Positions 1 to 9,966 of a DNA stretch of 64,000 nucleotides are shown here, one piece after another. This stretch comes from Peltaster fructicola. Taxonomy: Eukaryota; Ascomycota; Dothideomycetes. The stretch is from positions 558,001 to 622,000 of the forward strand of contig CP051139.1 in NCBI GenBank assembly GCA_001592805.2, in the 5' to 3' direction. Position 1 is the first letter of the stretch. Each line of letters begins with the position of its first letter. The notes beneath the pieces were generated by a model. It saw only the letters and a program-made list of their open reading frames with translations. It searched no databases and was not told where the DNA came from. The translations under genes were made by a program, and so were the position numbers.

Positions 1-1271
1 CCAGGTCGCATGACAGGTTTGACACTACCGGTACTGTCAATCTTGTGAAGTTGGGCTCTGGTAACGACATCTACACGTCGATTCTGCCCGCACTTGAGCG
101 AGCTGAAGAAGAAGTCATCCTTGTGACGTGCTTCTGGGCACGCTCCGAGACACTCAATCAGCTCAATCAGTCCTTACGACGGCTTTCGAGGCGAGCACAG
201 GATGAAGGACGAACAATCAAGGTGAGGATCTGCTTTTCGTCTGTCTCTCTATGGCAGAAGCTGTTGCACACACGATCGATGAGAGGTCGAGACTATCCAC
301 CATCGGAGTGGCAGCAGACACTAGGATTGCCGTCACAACAAGAGCTTTCAGGTCTCGAACTCACTGTTCGGAGCATATTCATCCTTCCATTCAGTGTCTT
401 GCACCCGAAGTTCATCATCCTTGACAGGCGGCAAGTTTTCTTACCGAGTTGTAATGTCAGCTGGGAGAACTGTGAGTCCTAGATGGTCCAGGCAACGATC
501 ATAGCTCACTCTTGTCTAGGGTTCGAAGGCTGTGTGGAGTTTACAGGGCCCATAACAGACCAATTCGTCCAGTTCTTCGAAGCATACTGGACTCCGCCGT
601 CAGACAAGCACAGTAGATCGCCGACAATACCAAGCACTGCGGAAGCCAAGAGTCGTGCACTGTTTCTGCCCTCAGCACATCATGCTCTGTCGTTGTTCGA
701 TGGCATCAACGCGCCTACGTCGCCACAGACGCCATTGAATGTGTTCATACTGTCCATGTTGGGCAATGCTACTCGCAGCATACACATACAGACACCAAAT
801 CTGACTTCCAGGGCCGTGCTCAACGAGCTACTGGCAACACTGAAACGTGGCATCGACATCCGAATCGTCACAAGTGAACGACTTATGATACTTGAGCAAC
901 TCATTACAGCAAGGACGACAACTGCACGATGTGTCAAGTGGCTGAGCAAACAGCACCAGAAACTACAGAACGATCGAGCACGTCGAATGAGCACCGACAG
1001 AGAAGCTTTGCTGCCACCGTTAGGCAAGCTGGAGATATTGTTCTATACACCCAGGCCACGCACTTCTGATCCTGTGCAGAGCCATATCAAGCTCATGATC
1101 GCCGATGGCGAGATCATCGTACTGGGAAGCGGCAATCTGGATCGTGCCAGCTGGGTCACCAGTCAAGAGCTAGGCGTGGCAGTGATCGACAAAGCTTTTG
1201 CACAGCATTTTAAGAAGCAGCTCGACATAGCCCTGGAAGGCAGACTTCGACCAGCTTATCCTCAGCAATAG
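1..1271 (+). CDS. Phospholipase D-like protein with two HKD motifs, 5' end outside window
   Basis: Hydrolase or transphosphatidylase of the phospholipase D superfamily. The reading frame is open to base 1 and no ATG is seen, so the start lies upstream. Exons: <1..471 and 520..1271, with a 48-nt intron 472..519 (GTGAGT donor, CTAG acceptor). Splicing restores SWEN-W-FEGCVEF across the junction. The first HKD motif is HPKFIILD followed by SCNVS just before the intron, so its usual Gly-Ser is Ser-Cys. The second is HIKLMIAD followed by GSGN near base 1083-1130. About 407 residues are visible. The divergent second half and the absence of PX/PH modules in view suggest a small PLD-like enzyme (cardiolipin-synthase or endonuclease type) rather than a classical PLD1. 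The substrate cannot be told. Confidence 0.88.
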
Positions 1272-1502
1272 AGGTATAGCTAACAACAGTCTTGAGCATT
1301 ACATTTGAGCAGGCCACTTGGTCTGCAAGGATCAGTCTGTAGTAGTACATTATGCGAGCCTTTCGTGCCGAGCTATATTACACCTCAGGGCGTGCTCTAG
1401 AACGATAGCATCGCCATGCTTTCCAATGACGAGTGAAGTCATGACCCATACAGAGCAATGTCTGCCATCAGCCAACTGCCATCACTCTCGATGTGCTCTA
1501 TC

Positions 1503-3528
1503 TCAGATCTCGATATCGATGCCGAGATCCATTGCAGCGATAACATCGTCATCGTTCTTGTGTTCAGTGCGGAGTGCCCCGATAGGACGCTTGATGCCGT
1601 TCTGTGAGGAGGATCGTACTCCGTTGGCGGTCTTGAGCTTCTTGACGCTGCTTGATGGTGTACCAGCACGACTGACATCACTTCCAAACAGATCAGCATC
1701 AGGCACTTGAAGCTTGCTCTTGGCTTCAGCTTCAGCTGCAGCCTTCGCCTTGGCTTCTGCGATGACCTTCTCACGATGGGCGATCTCTCGACGTCGTTCT
1801 TCGAGAAGAGCTTTGCGGACCTCTTCGGAATTGGTCTTGCGAGTTAGGGCATTTCGTGCTGCGAGGCGGTCCTGCTCGGTTGTGGCTTTGAGCGCTTTGA
1901 CTGCGATTGGAGCTCGTCCAAGAGCATTGCCGTTCGAGTTGGCCTCAAGAGCTTGTAGTTCAGCATTACATGTTGCGATCTCGTCAAAGTCTTCATCCTC
2001 TTCTGCAGCCTGCTTACGCTTGAGAATCTTCTCTCGAGCGAGGTTGGCGGCGTTGGCAGGATCGTACTTCTTCTCTATCGCCTTCTGCTTGTTGATCTTG
2101 CTTGATATGTCCTCGTCTGTCCACTTTCGGTTGAGGAGTGCATGGATTTGATCGAGCTTCGTGTTAAGCGCCTTGCGTGTGGGTAAGCGTACACGCTGTT
2201 CCTTCAGCATGTCGAGATATCGAGTCACCTCAGAGGATGTCGCTTTGCTGTCGCTACAGGCAGCGAAAGGCCAAGTCTTTTCAGATTTGCCTTGTGCAAC
2301 GATGGCGTATTGATCGGTCAAGAACTTCTTGCCGTTCGAGTTTTCAAGCTGATAGGGCTTACCCTCCTTGAAGCCTGTAGTATGGTTAGTAATGATCGGT
2401 AAACCTCGTATGCTGCATACCTTTGATTAGCGCCAAGCGATACATGTTCTCACCAGTGTCACGATTTGAGCCAACGTTGACTCGGGCATAGCAGCCGGTA
2501 ATGGCCTCCTCGAAGCCAGGGTAGAAGCAGATCTGAGCGAAGTTGCTGCGACCCAGGCGACAATGATTGAAGTCAGTGAGATCAGCCAGAGGCTCTTCGC
2601 CTCGGCGACTTGTTGGCTCGGCGTACTCGACTTCACTCTCACCATCTGCGTCGCGCTCGGAACCCTCGCCAGTGGGTGATCGCTCATCGCGACGAGCTGC
2701 ACGTCGTTCGTCTCGGCGTTCTCGGACGACACCAGCCTGCTCACGCATCTTTTTGTACTTGTCCAGGGCGCTCTTAGCACCACGCTCCATTTTCGGTCGC
2801 GAGCTCTTTGTGGCACTATCCTCGAGGTCTGCATCGTCTGCCTTGCGCTTCGTCGCGCGACCAGTAGCCAGCGCGCGTTTGAGTTGCATGTCTTGCTGAG
2901 CACGAATGACTTCTTGGGCGCGCTTGTTAAGCTCTTGCTCTCGCTCGAGTTCGGGCAGGGACAACAGCCACGATTTATCTGCTTGCGAGACGAACTTTCC
3001 TTCGATGGGATAGATGGGAGGGATAACGGCGTCTTGTGTTGATAATGGTGTACCGGCTGCCTCGGCGGAGGCTGAGGTTTGTCTGCGCTGATCCATGGAA
3101 GAGTAGGGTGATGATGAGAGACTATGTTGTATAAGCGAGTGAATCGCGAGGGATTGAAGTGCGCGCCACGTCAAACGGCATTAGAACAGAAGCCATGAAG
3201 ACTCACTGGATCCCCTCGTGACGTTTCACAGAAAGCGAAAGAAGACTTACATCTCATTATCTTCTTCATCCTCTTCATCCTCGCTGTCATCTCGCCTACG
3301 TCGTGCTCTACCTCTCTTCGCGCGCACTTTCTGCGCTACACCACGCCGAGGACCAGAGTCCTCGACCTTTTCCACACTTGGTTGCACGTCGCCATCAGTA
3401 CTAGGTGCGCGCTCGCTGATAGCCTGGGTCTCGTCTAATTCTCCTTCTTCTCCGGAGCCGACATCATCATCGTCGTCGTCTCCTGCGAGTGCCAGTAGCG
3501 CATCGTCCTCATTGTCGCTGAAAGACAT
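1503..3528 (-). CDS. RTF1: RTF1, Paf1 complex subunit with Plus3 domain
   Basis: Subunit of the nuclear Paf1 elongation complex, needed for H2B ubiquitination and Spt5 contact. Exons on the minus strand: 3528..3251, 3121..2421, 2374..1503; about 616 residues. The N-terminus is very acidic (a run of six Asp near residue 18, then a Glu/Asp block). A basic/charged coiled stretch follows, then the Plus3 domain from about residue 270: ADLTDFNHCRLGR, a YPGFEEAITGCYARV core, and LIKGFKEGKPYQL across intron 2. The C-terminal part is helical with DIATC-type conserved segments, and the tail is Ser-rich. Intron 2 is 46 nt; intron 1 is 129 nt (acceptor ACATAG), one of only two long introns in the window. 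The start ATG is followed by the SFSDNEDD motif usual for fungal Rtf1. Divergent from COQ7 with 280 bp between starts. Confidence 0.93.
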
Positions 3529-3808
3529 GCTTAAGTGATTGGTCTACTTCGATAGTATCTGGACTGTCGTGAATAGCTAATCGTAAGAGTATTTGTGGCG
3601 TGTAGAAACCACCACTATTGCAGAAAGTAGGCAAAACGGCGGTCGTCGATGTGAACTTCGTGAAGTCAATGAGAAGTGATATTTGTCGTTGGCAGTCTTG
3701 ACCCTTGCTGTCGTCGTTGCTTCAAAACGTCCGTGCACACATCGGCGACGACATGTGCCATCGACTTCGCAATCATCATTCTCACACGTTCATCAGAAAC
3801 CATTCAAG

Positions 3809-4540
3809 ATGAACTGCTCAATCACATCAACAGCACGGCAGCTTCGTCGCTCGCCGTTGGCATTCCAGCTCCTAGCTCGTCGCACGATCTCGTCCCTTGG
3901 AGCAGCACAGGGCGAAACACCTACACAAGAAGCTCGGCTCAATGCACATCACCCGCCTCGAACAGAACCACTGTCTGCAACTCAGAAGAAATTCCTTGAC
4001 TCTGCTCTGAGAGTAAATCATGCGGGCGAGCTCGCAGCGACCTTGATATACACCTCGCAAACGCCACCGATTCTCAGATCTCATCCTCATCTCCGACCAC
4101 TGATGAAGCACATGTACGACCAGGAGGCTGGTCACTTCAAGCACTTCAATCATCTCATGGCGAAGCATCGGATACGTCCAACTGCAATGTATCCGGTATG
4201 GCAAGCAGCAGCCACGTTCCTGGGTTGGTCGACAGGAGTGCTTGGTCGTGAAGCGGCGATGGCCTGCACAGAAGCGGTGGAGACAGAAATAGGAGAGCAC
4301 TACAATGTCCAGGTGCGCGAGCTGTTGGCTTGGGAAGAGCAGTGTGCCGCGAAGGGCGAGGAGATTGGTGCTGAGATGAGCGAGATGATCAAGGAGATCA
4401 GGCGTATTCGCGACGAGGAGCTGGAGCATCTGGATCATGCTGTCGAAAATGATGCGAAGGAGGCCAAACCTTATGAGCTCTTGACTGGTATCATCCGCAC
4501 TGGCTGCCGAGGGGCGATCTGGGTCAGTGAGAAGGTGTAG
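3809..4540 (+). CDS. COQ7: 5-demethoxyubiquinone hydroxylase, mitochondrial (COQ7/CLK-1/CAT5)
   Basis: Di-iron monooxygenase that adds the C6 hydroxyl late in ubiquinone synthesis, on the matrix face of the inner mitochondrial membrane. Single exon, 243 residues. The first in-frame ATG is at 3809, and it gives an Arg/Ser-rich mitochondrial presequence. Iron-ligand motifs are all visible: Glu in NHAGE (residue 74), EAGH, ETEIGEHY and EELEH, in the family order. Length and order match the single-domain eukaryotic Coq7. The C-terminus GAIWVSEKV is typical. No anomaly seen. Confidence 0.96.
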   Translation: MNCSITSTARQLRRSPLAFQLLARRTISSLGAAQGETPTQEARLNAHHPPRTEPLSATQKKFLDSALRVNHAGELAATLIYTSQTPPILRSHPHLRPLMKHMYDQEAGHFKHFNHLMAKHRIRPTAMYPVWQAAATFLGWSTGVLGREAAMACTEAVETEIGEHYNVQVRELLAWEEQCAAKGEEIGAEMSEMIKEIRRIRDEELEHLDHAVENDAKEAKPYELLTGIIRTGCRGAIWVSEKV

Positions 4541-6003
4541 ATCTCGTTATCAGAAGTTTTAGCCAACAATGCTGTGGTGTATTGTGGTCGACGACAAAGA
4601 CTTGGAGGTAAGCAGTTTTCGCCTTTGCAAGTATGTCTGCACACCAACCTTGCCGATCATCATCAGTTCTGTCAGATCTTTTGTCGCAAGATCGTAGAGG
4701 TGTCCTACCACATCGAAATTGTAGGTCACTGGATGAGCTCTTCATATTTTCTTCATTGGAAGGACATGTAGCGTATCATTCAGTGTGCTTCACTAACATG
4801 TGTTGAGACTCTCGAGTCGTGCGCGACTCCAACGTCACAACACAACTATCAAGCTTCTGCTTGCTGGTTTTCAAAACAATGGTTGTTCAGAACCAATTTA
4901 TAGTGAGTGCCAAATACAGTGGAAAAGTCGTTCGATCGCCTCTGGAACAATGCACCGACAAGTCCGCAGCACAAGACACTATAGTAGATCTCCTAGAACA
5001 CTCCCAAACACCAGCCACGCAGCTCAACACCGCAATGAACCAGCTCCCGACAAGCTACCGTCAAGATACAGCCCCTAGTGCCATCGCAGCAAAGCCTGCA
5101 AGCAGACATGGCTTGATCCTCAAGTTGTGATTGCAACCACTGCCACACTTATGCTCACGAGTGATCGATGAATCCTTTCTGGACAAGTTTGCCGTCCTAG
5201 CATGTGTTCCAGTCGAGGCACTCGCACAGCCCGGGTCAACCTGTCCATTTTGGTCGTCAATCTCACGCTCAGACAAGGAAGGCAGCTGAGGAGGAGTCAG
5301 ACAGTACGACCGCCAGCTTCGGAGCGAGCAAAGCATGTTCGTTTGACCAGTAAGCTTAGGGTTCTTGGAGTAATAGGTAGCAGCCGGCCCTCAGAGACGG
5401 TACGGAAGATGACATGGAGCTTCTCCTAGCGTCAAGCGACGGAAGCTAGCAAGGATGGATGCCAACGGTCTCGACTTCGAGCCTGCTGCATCGGATGTGA
5501 AGCAACGGAGTCAAGAGACTACACCGACGCCATATGGACTCACAAGAACTAATGCTCGAAATAGACGACCTAAGTAGCGAGCCATTGAAGCTGCTGAGGC
5601 TTACACAAGCCAGTCAAGGTTCATAGAGCAGACGAAAAGTGAGGCCAAGCCTTCAACTCAGCTCCATGAGACATGCCTGCCCATAACAGCATCACACCAC
5701 TCGGACGTTCGCAGCATCTTTCGACATCAGTTCGGCCTGACGAGGCTGGTAGAGCCACTTCAGTCTGGTGAAGAAGTGCTCATACACGCTAACGCAGTCT
5801 TGAAGCGAAGTCACGAGCTATTCACCAAGAAACGCCGACAGGACTGTAGGCACGGCATTGCAGCTCAATGATACATACCGGTTTGCTAGGAATACCACTA
5901 CGAAGAGCATATTAGACGGCGCTCACTCATGACTACCGCTGTGGCATGACCGATCACCTACTTCAATCGTCGACTTTGACCTCTAATGGTACAACTAAAG
6001 CCT
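4541..6003. other. Gene-poor interval between COQ7 and the GGT-like gene
   Basis: No gene can be supported in this 1.46 kb. The longest ATG reading frame that looks at all protein-like starts at 4879 (plus strand, about 83 codons, ending at 5130), but it has no recognisable motif and overlaps competing frames. From 5440 to 6003 all six frames are closed at short spacing. No tRNA-like clover elements or repeats were seen. It probably holds the COQ7 and GGT 3' regions and unrecognised sequence. Confidence 0.5.
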
Positions 6004-7833
6004 CTAGATCTGTGGCATAGCAGCGCCATCACCTCTTTGATCACTTCCAGCACTCCATAAGCCTGTGCCTTCGACAGCATCAACATGCCATCGGATGAGC
6101 TGCCCTCTTCCAAACAATCCTCTCGCCATACCCTTGAGCACTTCCACCTTGTGCCCTCTCTGCTTCAATCCTTTAACGGTCTCTTCAGACATGCCATCCT
6201 CGACATAGACTGTATTGTCGAAGACGTCACCAGCCTCTGGCATTCCAGCACCAATACAAATACGAGGGGAGTCAAGTGCAGCTTGAGGGTCGAGACCAAA
6301 AACCATCTGATTGAGCAAGACTTGCACATGTCCTTGTGGCTGCATGAAGCCACCCATGACACCGTACACGGAATGCAGACTCTGATCACTGGCATTCGTT
6401 ACCAGAGCGGGAATGATAGTGTGGTACGGTCTCTTTCGTGGAGCCAGGATGTTGGGGTGGTTCTCAGGTTGGAGTGCGAAATTGGCAGCTCTGTTTTGGA
6501 GAGTGAAACCACAGCCTTTAGGGACAATGCAAGTTCCAAAGCCACCATAGTTGCTGTTGATAAAGCTTATACCATTGCCTTCGCTGTCTGTCGCTGCGAA
6601 GTAGACTGTGTCGCTATGGTTGTGTGCTGGCGAGCCGTGGTCTATCACATTCGATGCCTTGTCCGGTGAGAACAAAGCTGCTCGCTCAGCGAGATAATCT
6701 GGATCGAGTAGACCTTTGATGGGCACTTTGGTCACGTTAGGATCAGCCACGAACCAGCTTGCATCAGCAAACGCAATTCGCAGTGCCTCAATGACCATAT
6801 GGAGATGTGCTGCGGTGTTGTGGTCTTCGTGAGAGAATTTGGATACCTTTCCTGACTTCTCAAGCTGCTCGATGATGCCGAGAGCCATCAGAGCAACGAC
6901 TCCCTGTCCATTTGGTGGATGCTCCCAAATGTCCACGCCAGCAGAGGATTTGTCTGACATATGCTGGCCATGGCTATCGGCGATGTTTTGTGCTTTGAAG
7001 TTGAGCTTGATCGGCTGGGTCTCCTCGGATCCAGTCTCCATGTGATGCTTGAGATCCTCAAGCGTGATGTGACCACCAAGATCTTGGACGACCTTGACGA
7101 TCTCATCTGCGACTGAGCCGGCGTAGAATCCTGCCTTCTTGTGCTGACCGAGCAGTCTGAAGGTGTTGGCGAGAGTCGGATTCTTCATGAGTTCACCAGC
7201 TTTAGGTGCTCTGGCACCATCCTTGGCAGAAGGGTCCTTCTTCAACATCTCAGCACCATTGGGTGACGCACGACGAATCTGGTTCTCGGATGCTTGCCAC
7301 CACATAGACATAAGCTCACTGACAGGGAAGCCTTCTTCGCCGAGCCTGATCGCTGGTGCCAGAACTTCTCCCAGGCTTAGTCTGCCACTGCCGAATTTCT
7401 CGACGGTGTCGACCCAGCCAGCTGCAGCACCTGGGACGGTGACAGCATGGACTGAGTCCATCGGGATCTTGCCACTCTCGCCATCTTTGATGCCCAGGCT
7501 TCCACGGATCGTCTCGAGAGAACACTTGGCACCAGACCTCCCACTTCCGTTAAGTGAATGTACCTTCTTCGTCTTCGCGTCGTAGAAGAGGCAGAACATG
7601 TCACCACCGATACCGGTGCTTCCAGGCTCAGTCATATTGATGCCAGCTGCGACTGCTACAGCTGCATCTGCGCAGTTGCCGCCCTTGTTGAGAATCTCGA
7701 TACCACATGCTGTTGCCAATGGTTGTGTGCTGGCAACGATGCCCTTTGCCGAATGCACGACTGATCGTCGAGACGGGAATGGGTTAAACTGAGGGTCTGC
7801 ACCCGGATAAATAGCTGAAGGGTGAAGAGGCAT
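6004..7833 (-). CDS. Gamma-glutamyltransferase / acylase-like Ntn hydrolase
   Basis: Member of the gamma-glutamyltranspeptidase family (autoprocessed N-terminal-nucleophile hydrolases acting on glutathione or gamma-glutamyl amides). The start ATG at 7833 gives 609 residues; an upstream extension has no ATG. Family hallmarks: STQPLATACGIEILNKGG and NCADAAVAVAAGIN near residues 35-65, TGIGGDMF, an SGRSG loop, and the cleavage/nucleophile site HSDTVYF with Thr at about residue 409. Then come SFINSNYGGFG and HTIIPALV...GVMGGFMQPQGHVQ. There is no signal peptide, unlike secreted GGTs. The SNYGGFG motif resembles the YwrD/acylase-like branch rather than classical glutathione GGT. It is likely cytosolic or peroxisomal; the substrate is uncertain. 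Confidence 0.92.
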   Translation of the reverse strand: MPLHPSAIYPGADPQFNPFPSRRSVVHSAKGIVASTQPLATACGIEILNKGGNCADAAVAVAAGINMTEPGSTGIGGDMFCLFYDAKTKKVHSLNGSGRSGAKCSLETIRGSLGIKDGESGKIPMDSVHAVTVPGAAAGWVDTVEKFGSGRLSLGEVLAPAIRLGEEGFPVSELMSMWWQASENQIRRASPNGAEMLKKDPSAKDGARAPKAGELMKNPTLANTFRLLGQHKKAGFYAGSVADEIVKVVQDLGGHITLEDLKHHMETGSEETQPIKLNFKAQNIADSHGQHMSDKSSAGVDIWEHPPNGQGVVALMALGIIEQLEKSGKVSKFSHEDHNTAAHLHMVIEALRIAFADASWFVADPNVTKVPIKGLLDPDYLAERAALFSPDKASNVIDHGSPAHNHSDTVYFAATDSEGNGISFINSNYGGFGTCIVPKGCGFTLQNRAANFALQPENHPNILAPRKRPYHTIIPALVTNASDQSLHSVYGVMGGFMQPQGHVQVLLNQMVFGLDPQAALDSPRICIGAGMPEAGDVFDNTVYVEDGMSEETVKGLKQRGHKVEVLKGMARGLFGRGQLIRWHVDAVEGTGLWSAGSDQRGDGAAMPQI

Positions 7834-8433
7834 GATTCGTCTTAGAGCTGAGGTGTATGAACAAACTCGACAGTTTTGTATGTTAGAAAACAATGCTCGA
7901 GATTGACGATCGGGTATTGCGGGCAAGCCTAGACAAGCAGATTCTAAGTGGATGGGGAGGAGCTCGCCGATATAGAGCAGTATTTCGTCTGATGAAGCAC
8001 TTCACCTACCTTATTCGCAGCTAGAGCTTCTGGCAGGGCATATGCAAGGCGCTATAGGTGGGCAATTACGTACCGAAGACGAATTTTGGAATGACTCCCC
8101 TCCCACTGCCTCATCTGAAGCCGAGGTCAATCACTTTCGCCTTGCCATCACCGTAAACTCCCTCAAGCAGTTCTTCTGAGGTTCTGTAGACCATGAGATG
8201 AGTTCCAGGTACAAAGTAACCAGTGCTGTAGCAAGGTTGAGAGGATTCTCTGAAGGAAGGATGACGTCTAGCCAAGGCGGCAATCCGGACGTCTGTGCAG
8301 CGATGATGACACCACGAAGATGAACGATGCGAAGTTCCAAACTCTTTGCCACTACATCAATCTGCACAATACTGATTTCGACAAGGACAAATTCCTCGTA
8401 CGTTCCAGGTAGATACATATTACACGCCGCACG
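7834..8433. other. Promoter interval of GGT-like and small membrane protein genes
   Basis: 600 bp between divergent starts. A minus-strand frame at 8131-8418 (95 codons from an ATG) is open but lies over the expected 5' region of the plus-strand gene and has no recognised motif; it is not called. No other structure seen. Confidence 0.5.
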
Positions 8434-8670
8434 ATGTCTCAACAGTCAGGATCAAGCTCCTCAGACTTTCTTCGCAAAGCTGGCACAGTTCAAGATCCAG
8501 ATCACAAACTATGGGGACCAGCCAAATGGGTTATTTCTATGATTCAGTATCTGATTGCTCTGGTCATGATCACAATCTATGAAGGAGTCAAGAATGCTAT
8601 CTCGAAACCAAGCTCCAGACCCTCATCAGGAGCACCTGTAGCACCCGGCAACCAAAAGAAAGCAGCTTGA
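8434..8670 (+). CDS. Small membrane protein, 78 residues, unknown function
   Basis: I do not recognise this gene. It is a single short exon starting at the ATG in CGCACGATGTC. Residues 1-25 are Ser-rich then polar. One hydrophobic helix spans about residues 32-52 (WVISMIQYLIALVMITIYEG), followed by a basic Ser/Pro-rich tail ending in KKAA. The KKAA end could serve as a dilysine-like ER retrieval signal if the C-terminus is cytosolic; that is inference. The regular domain pattern and good ATG context favour a real gene, but the length alone does not exclude chance. Confidence 0.5.
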   Translation: MSQQSGSSSSDFLRKAGTVQDPDHKLWGPAKWVISMIQYLIALVMITIYEGVKNAISKPSSRPSSGAPVAPGNQKKAA

Positions 8671-8822
8671 ACAGCAGTCACTTCCATTCACAATCAAGCG
8701 ATGGAGCGAGCATCAGGGCATCAATCCACCGTCCCTGGTCTTACAGTCAGCATGCGGCACACCATAACGACAACATCAGCAGTAGCTGACACACCTGAGA
8801 GCTCGAAGCTGCGAGTGGCATC

Positions 8823-9253
8823 TCACGGCTGTTCTCGGTCGATGGCAATAGCATCCATTCCGTCTGCCCCAACGAGAACACCGTTGAGCTTGGCAGCCTG
8901 CCCTCAGCTGACGTCTCATGCTGCTGTACTCGCCGTGAAAGGCAGCAATCTTCGCTTCTTCGGAGCAGGGATAAGAGCCTGGCCAGGCGGCTCTTCTACT
9001 CTGCCGGGAGTATCGGCCCATTTGCGCAGCACAGCTTCTTCAGCAGGATTCTCTAGTGCATGGAAGCTGGCATGATGGCCGCAACCATCACACTCGAAGC
9101 TTGAGTTTGCCTGTACTGGCTTAGCAAAGACCTTGAGTCTGAGAGACCTCAATCCACCTTCAAAGGATGAAGCATGAAGCGAAGACACGAGCACGCTGTC
9201 GATACAAGCGATGTCTTGACATTGCAAGGACCTTTCGGTGGTGTGTAATTCAT
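8823..9253 (-). CDS. Small Cys-containing unknown protein, spliced, 3' end uncertain
   Basis: Function not recognised. Exon 1 at 9253..9206 encodes MNYTPPKGPCNVKTSL. A 95-nt intron 9205..9111 (GTATCG donor, GCTAAG branch-like site, CAGTACAG acceptor) joins it in phase 0 to an exon starting at 9110. That exon carries CDGCGHHASFHALENPAEE, a compact Cys/His cluster (CxxCGHH) that could bind zinc. The frame then reaches TGA at 8916-8918. Beyond two in-frame stops it continues coding-like with KLNGVLVGADGMDAIAID to a TGA at 8823-8825. Either a further intron (for example donor GTAGAA to acceptor GGGCAG, 102 nt, phase 0) skips the stops, or the gene is shortened. The start and Cys cluster are the firm parts. 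Confidence 0.55.
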
Positions 9254-9966
9254 CATAGACCACACATTATTGTTTGTCGTGGCCATTTCGCCTCAGCGTT
9301 TCATATCAGCAGTACAACACGTGGGTAGCGCTCGATAGTCTTGCAATTGGGATTGTCTGTGATGTACTGTGGTCAAGTTGATCTACTCGGCAGGTCTGTG
9401 AGGCTGGCAAATTTGGGCGTCCGTGCGTGTGGTGCGCCCTAGAACTATACATGTACCAAACTCCTCTCGATTCACTTCACTACACCTTCACATCAAAACC
9501 CTCTTGGTCGCACACCTCCATGGCCTTCGCCATCATTGTCGAGGTGTGACAGTACGAGCGAGCTGCTTGCCCTCACGAGAATGGACGGTGCTTGTGTTGT
9601 ATCATCTGATTGGCATTTCCCATGCATACAACAGCCTTGCGGACTACGGGAGCTTCTCTTGCACAGGGATCGCGCCCAACGAATGGCAAGTCCCATTTCA
9701 GTAGCAGATTGTTGCCCTGCTGTCAATGTTTGATGAGCGATCTGATCGGCCACTGTTCTGACAAAGCTGAGAGGGAGATCTTTGCCCGGTTCAGCGATAA
9801 GGAAGCTGGCGTGATTGTCAAAGCGCTTCGATTTGCGCATGTGCCCTGCGGCTGAGAGCGAATATGTTCACCTCCTTGTCTCAGCGCGACGTGCTATACA
9901 TTGTCACAGTGGTGACGGGCAAGGCTCGTCTCAACTCTTTCTTCACTCACAGGCAGGATAGCAGCG
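9254..9966. other. Intergenic, no gene supported
   Basis: About 710 bp between divergent genes. Several short frames on both strands overlap each other and lack motifs. The 3' part should hold the promoter of the membrane protein gene starting at 9967. Confidence 0.5.

Noticed and set aside
8131-8418. 95-codon minus-strand frame
   Set aside because: Lies over the likely promoter and 5' UTR of the plus-strand gene at 8434, with no motif.
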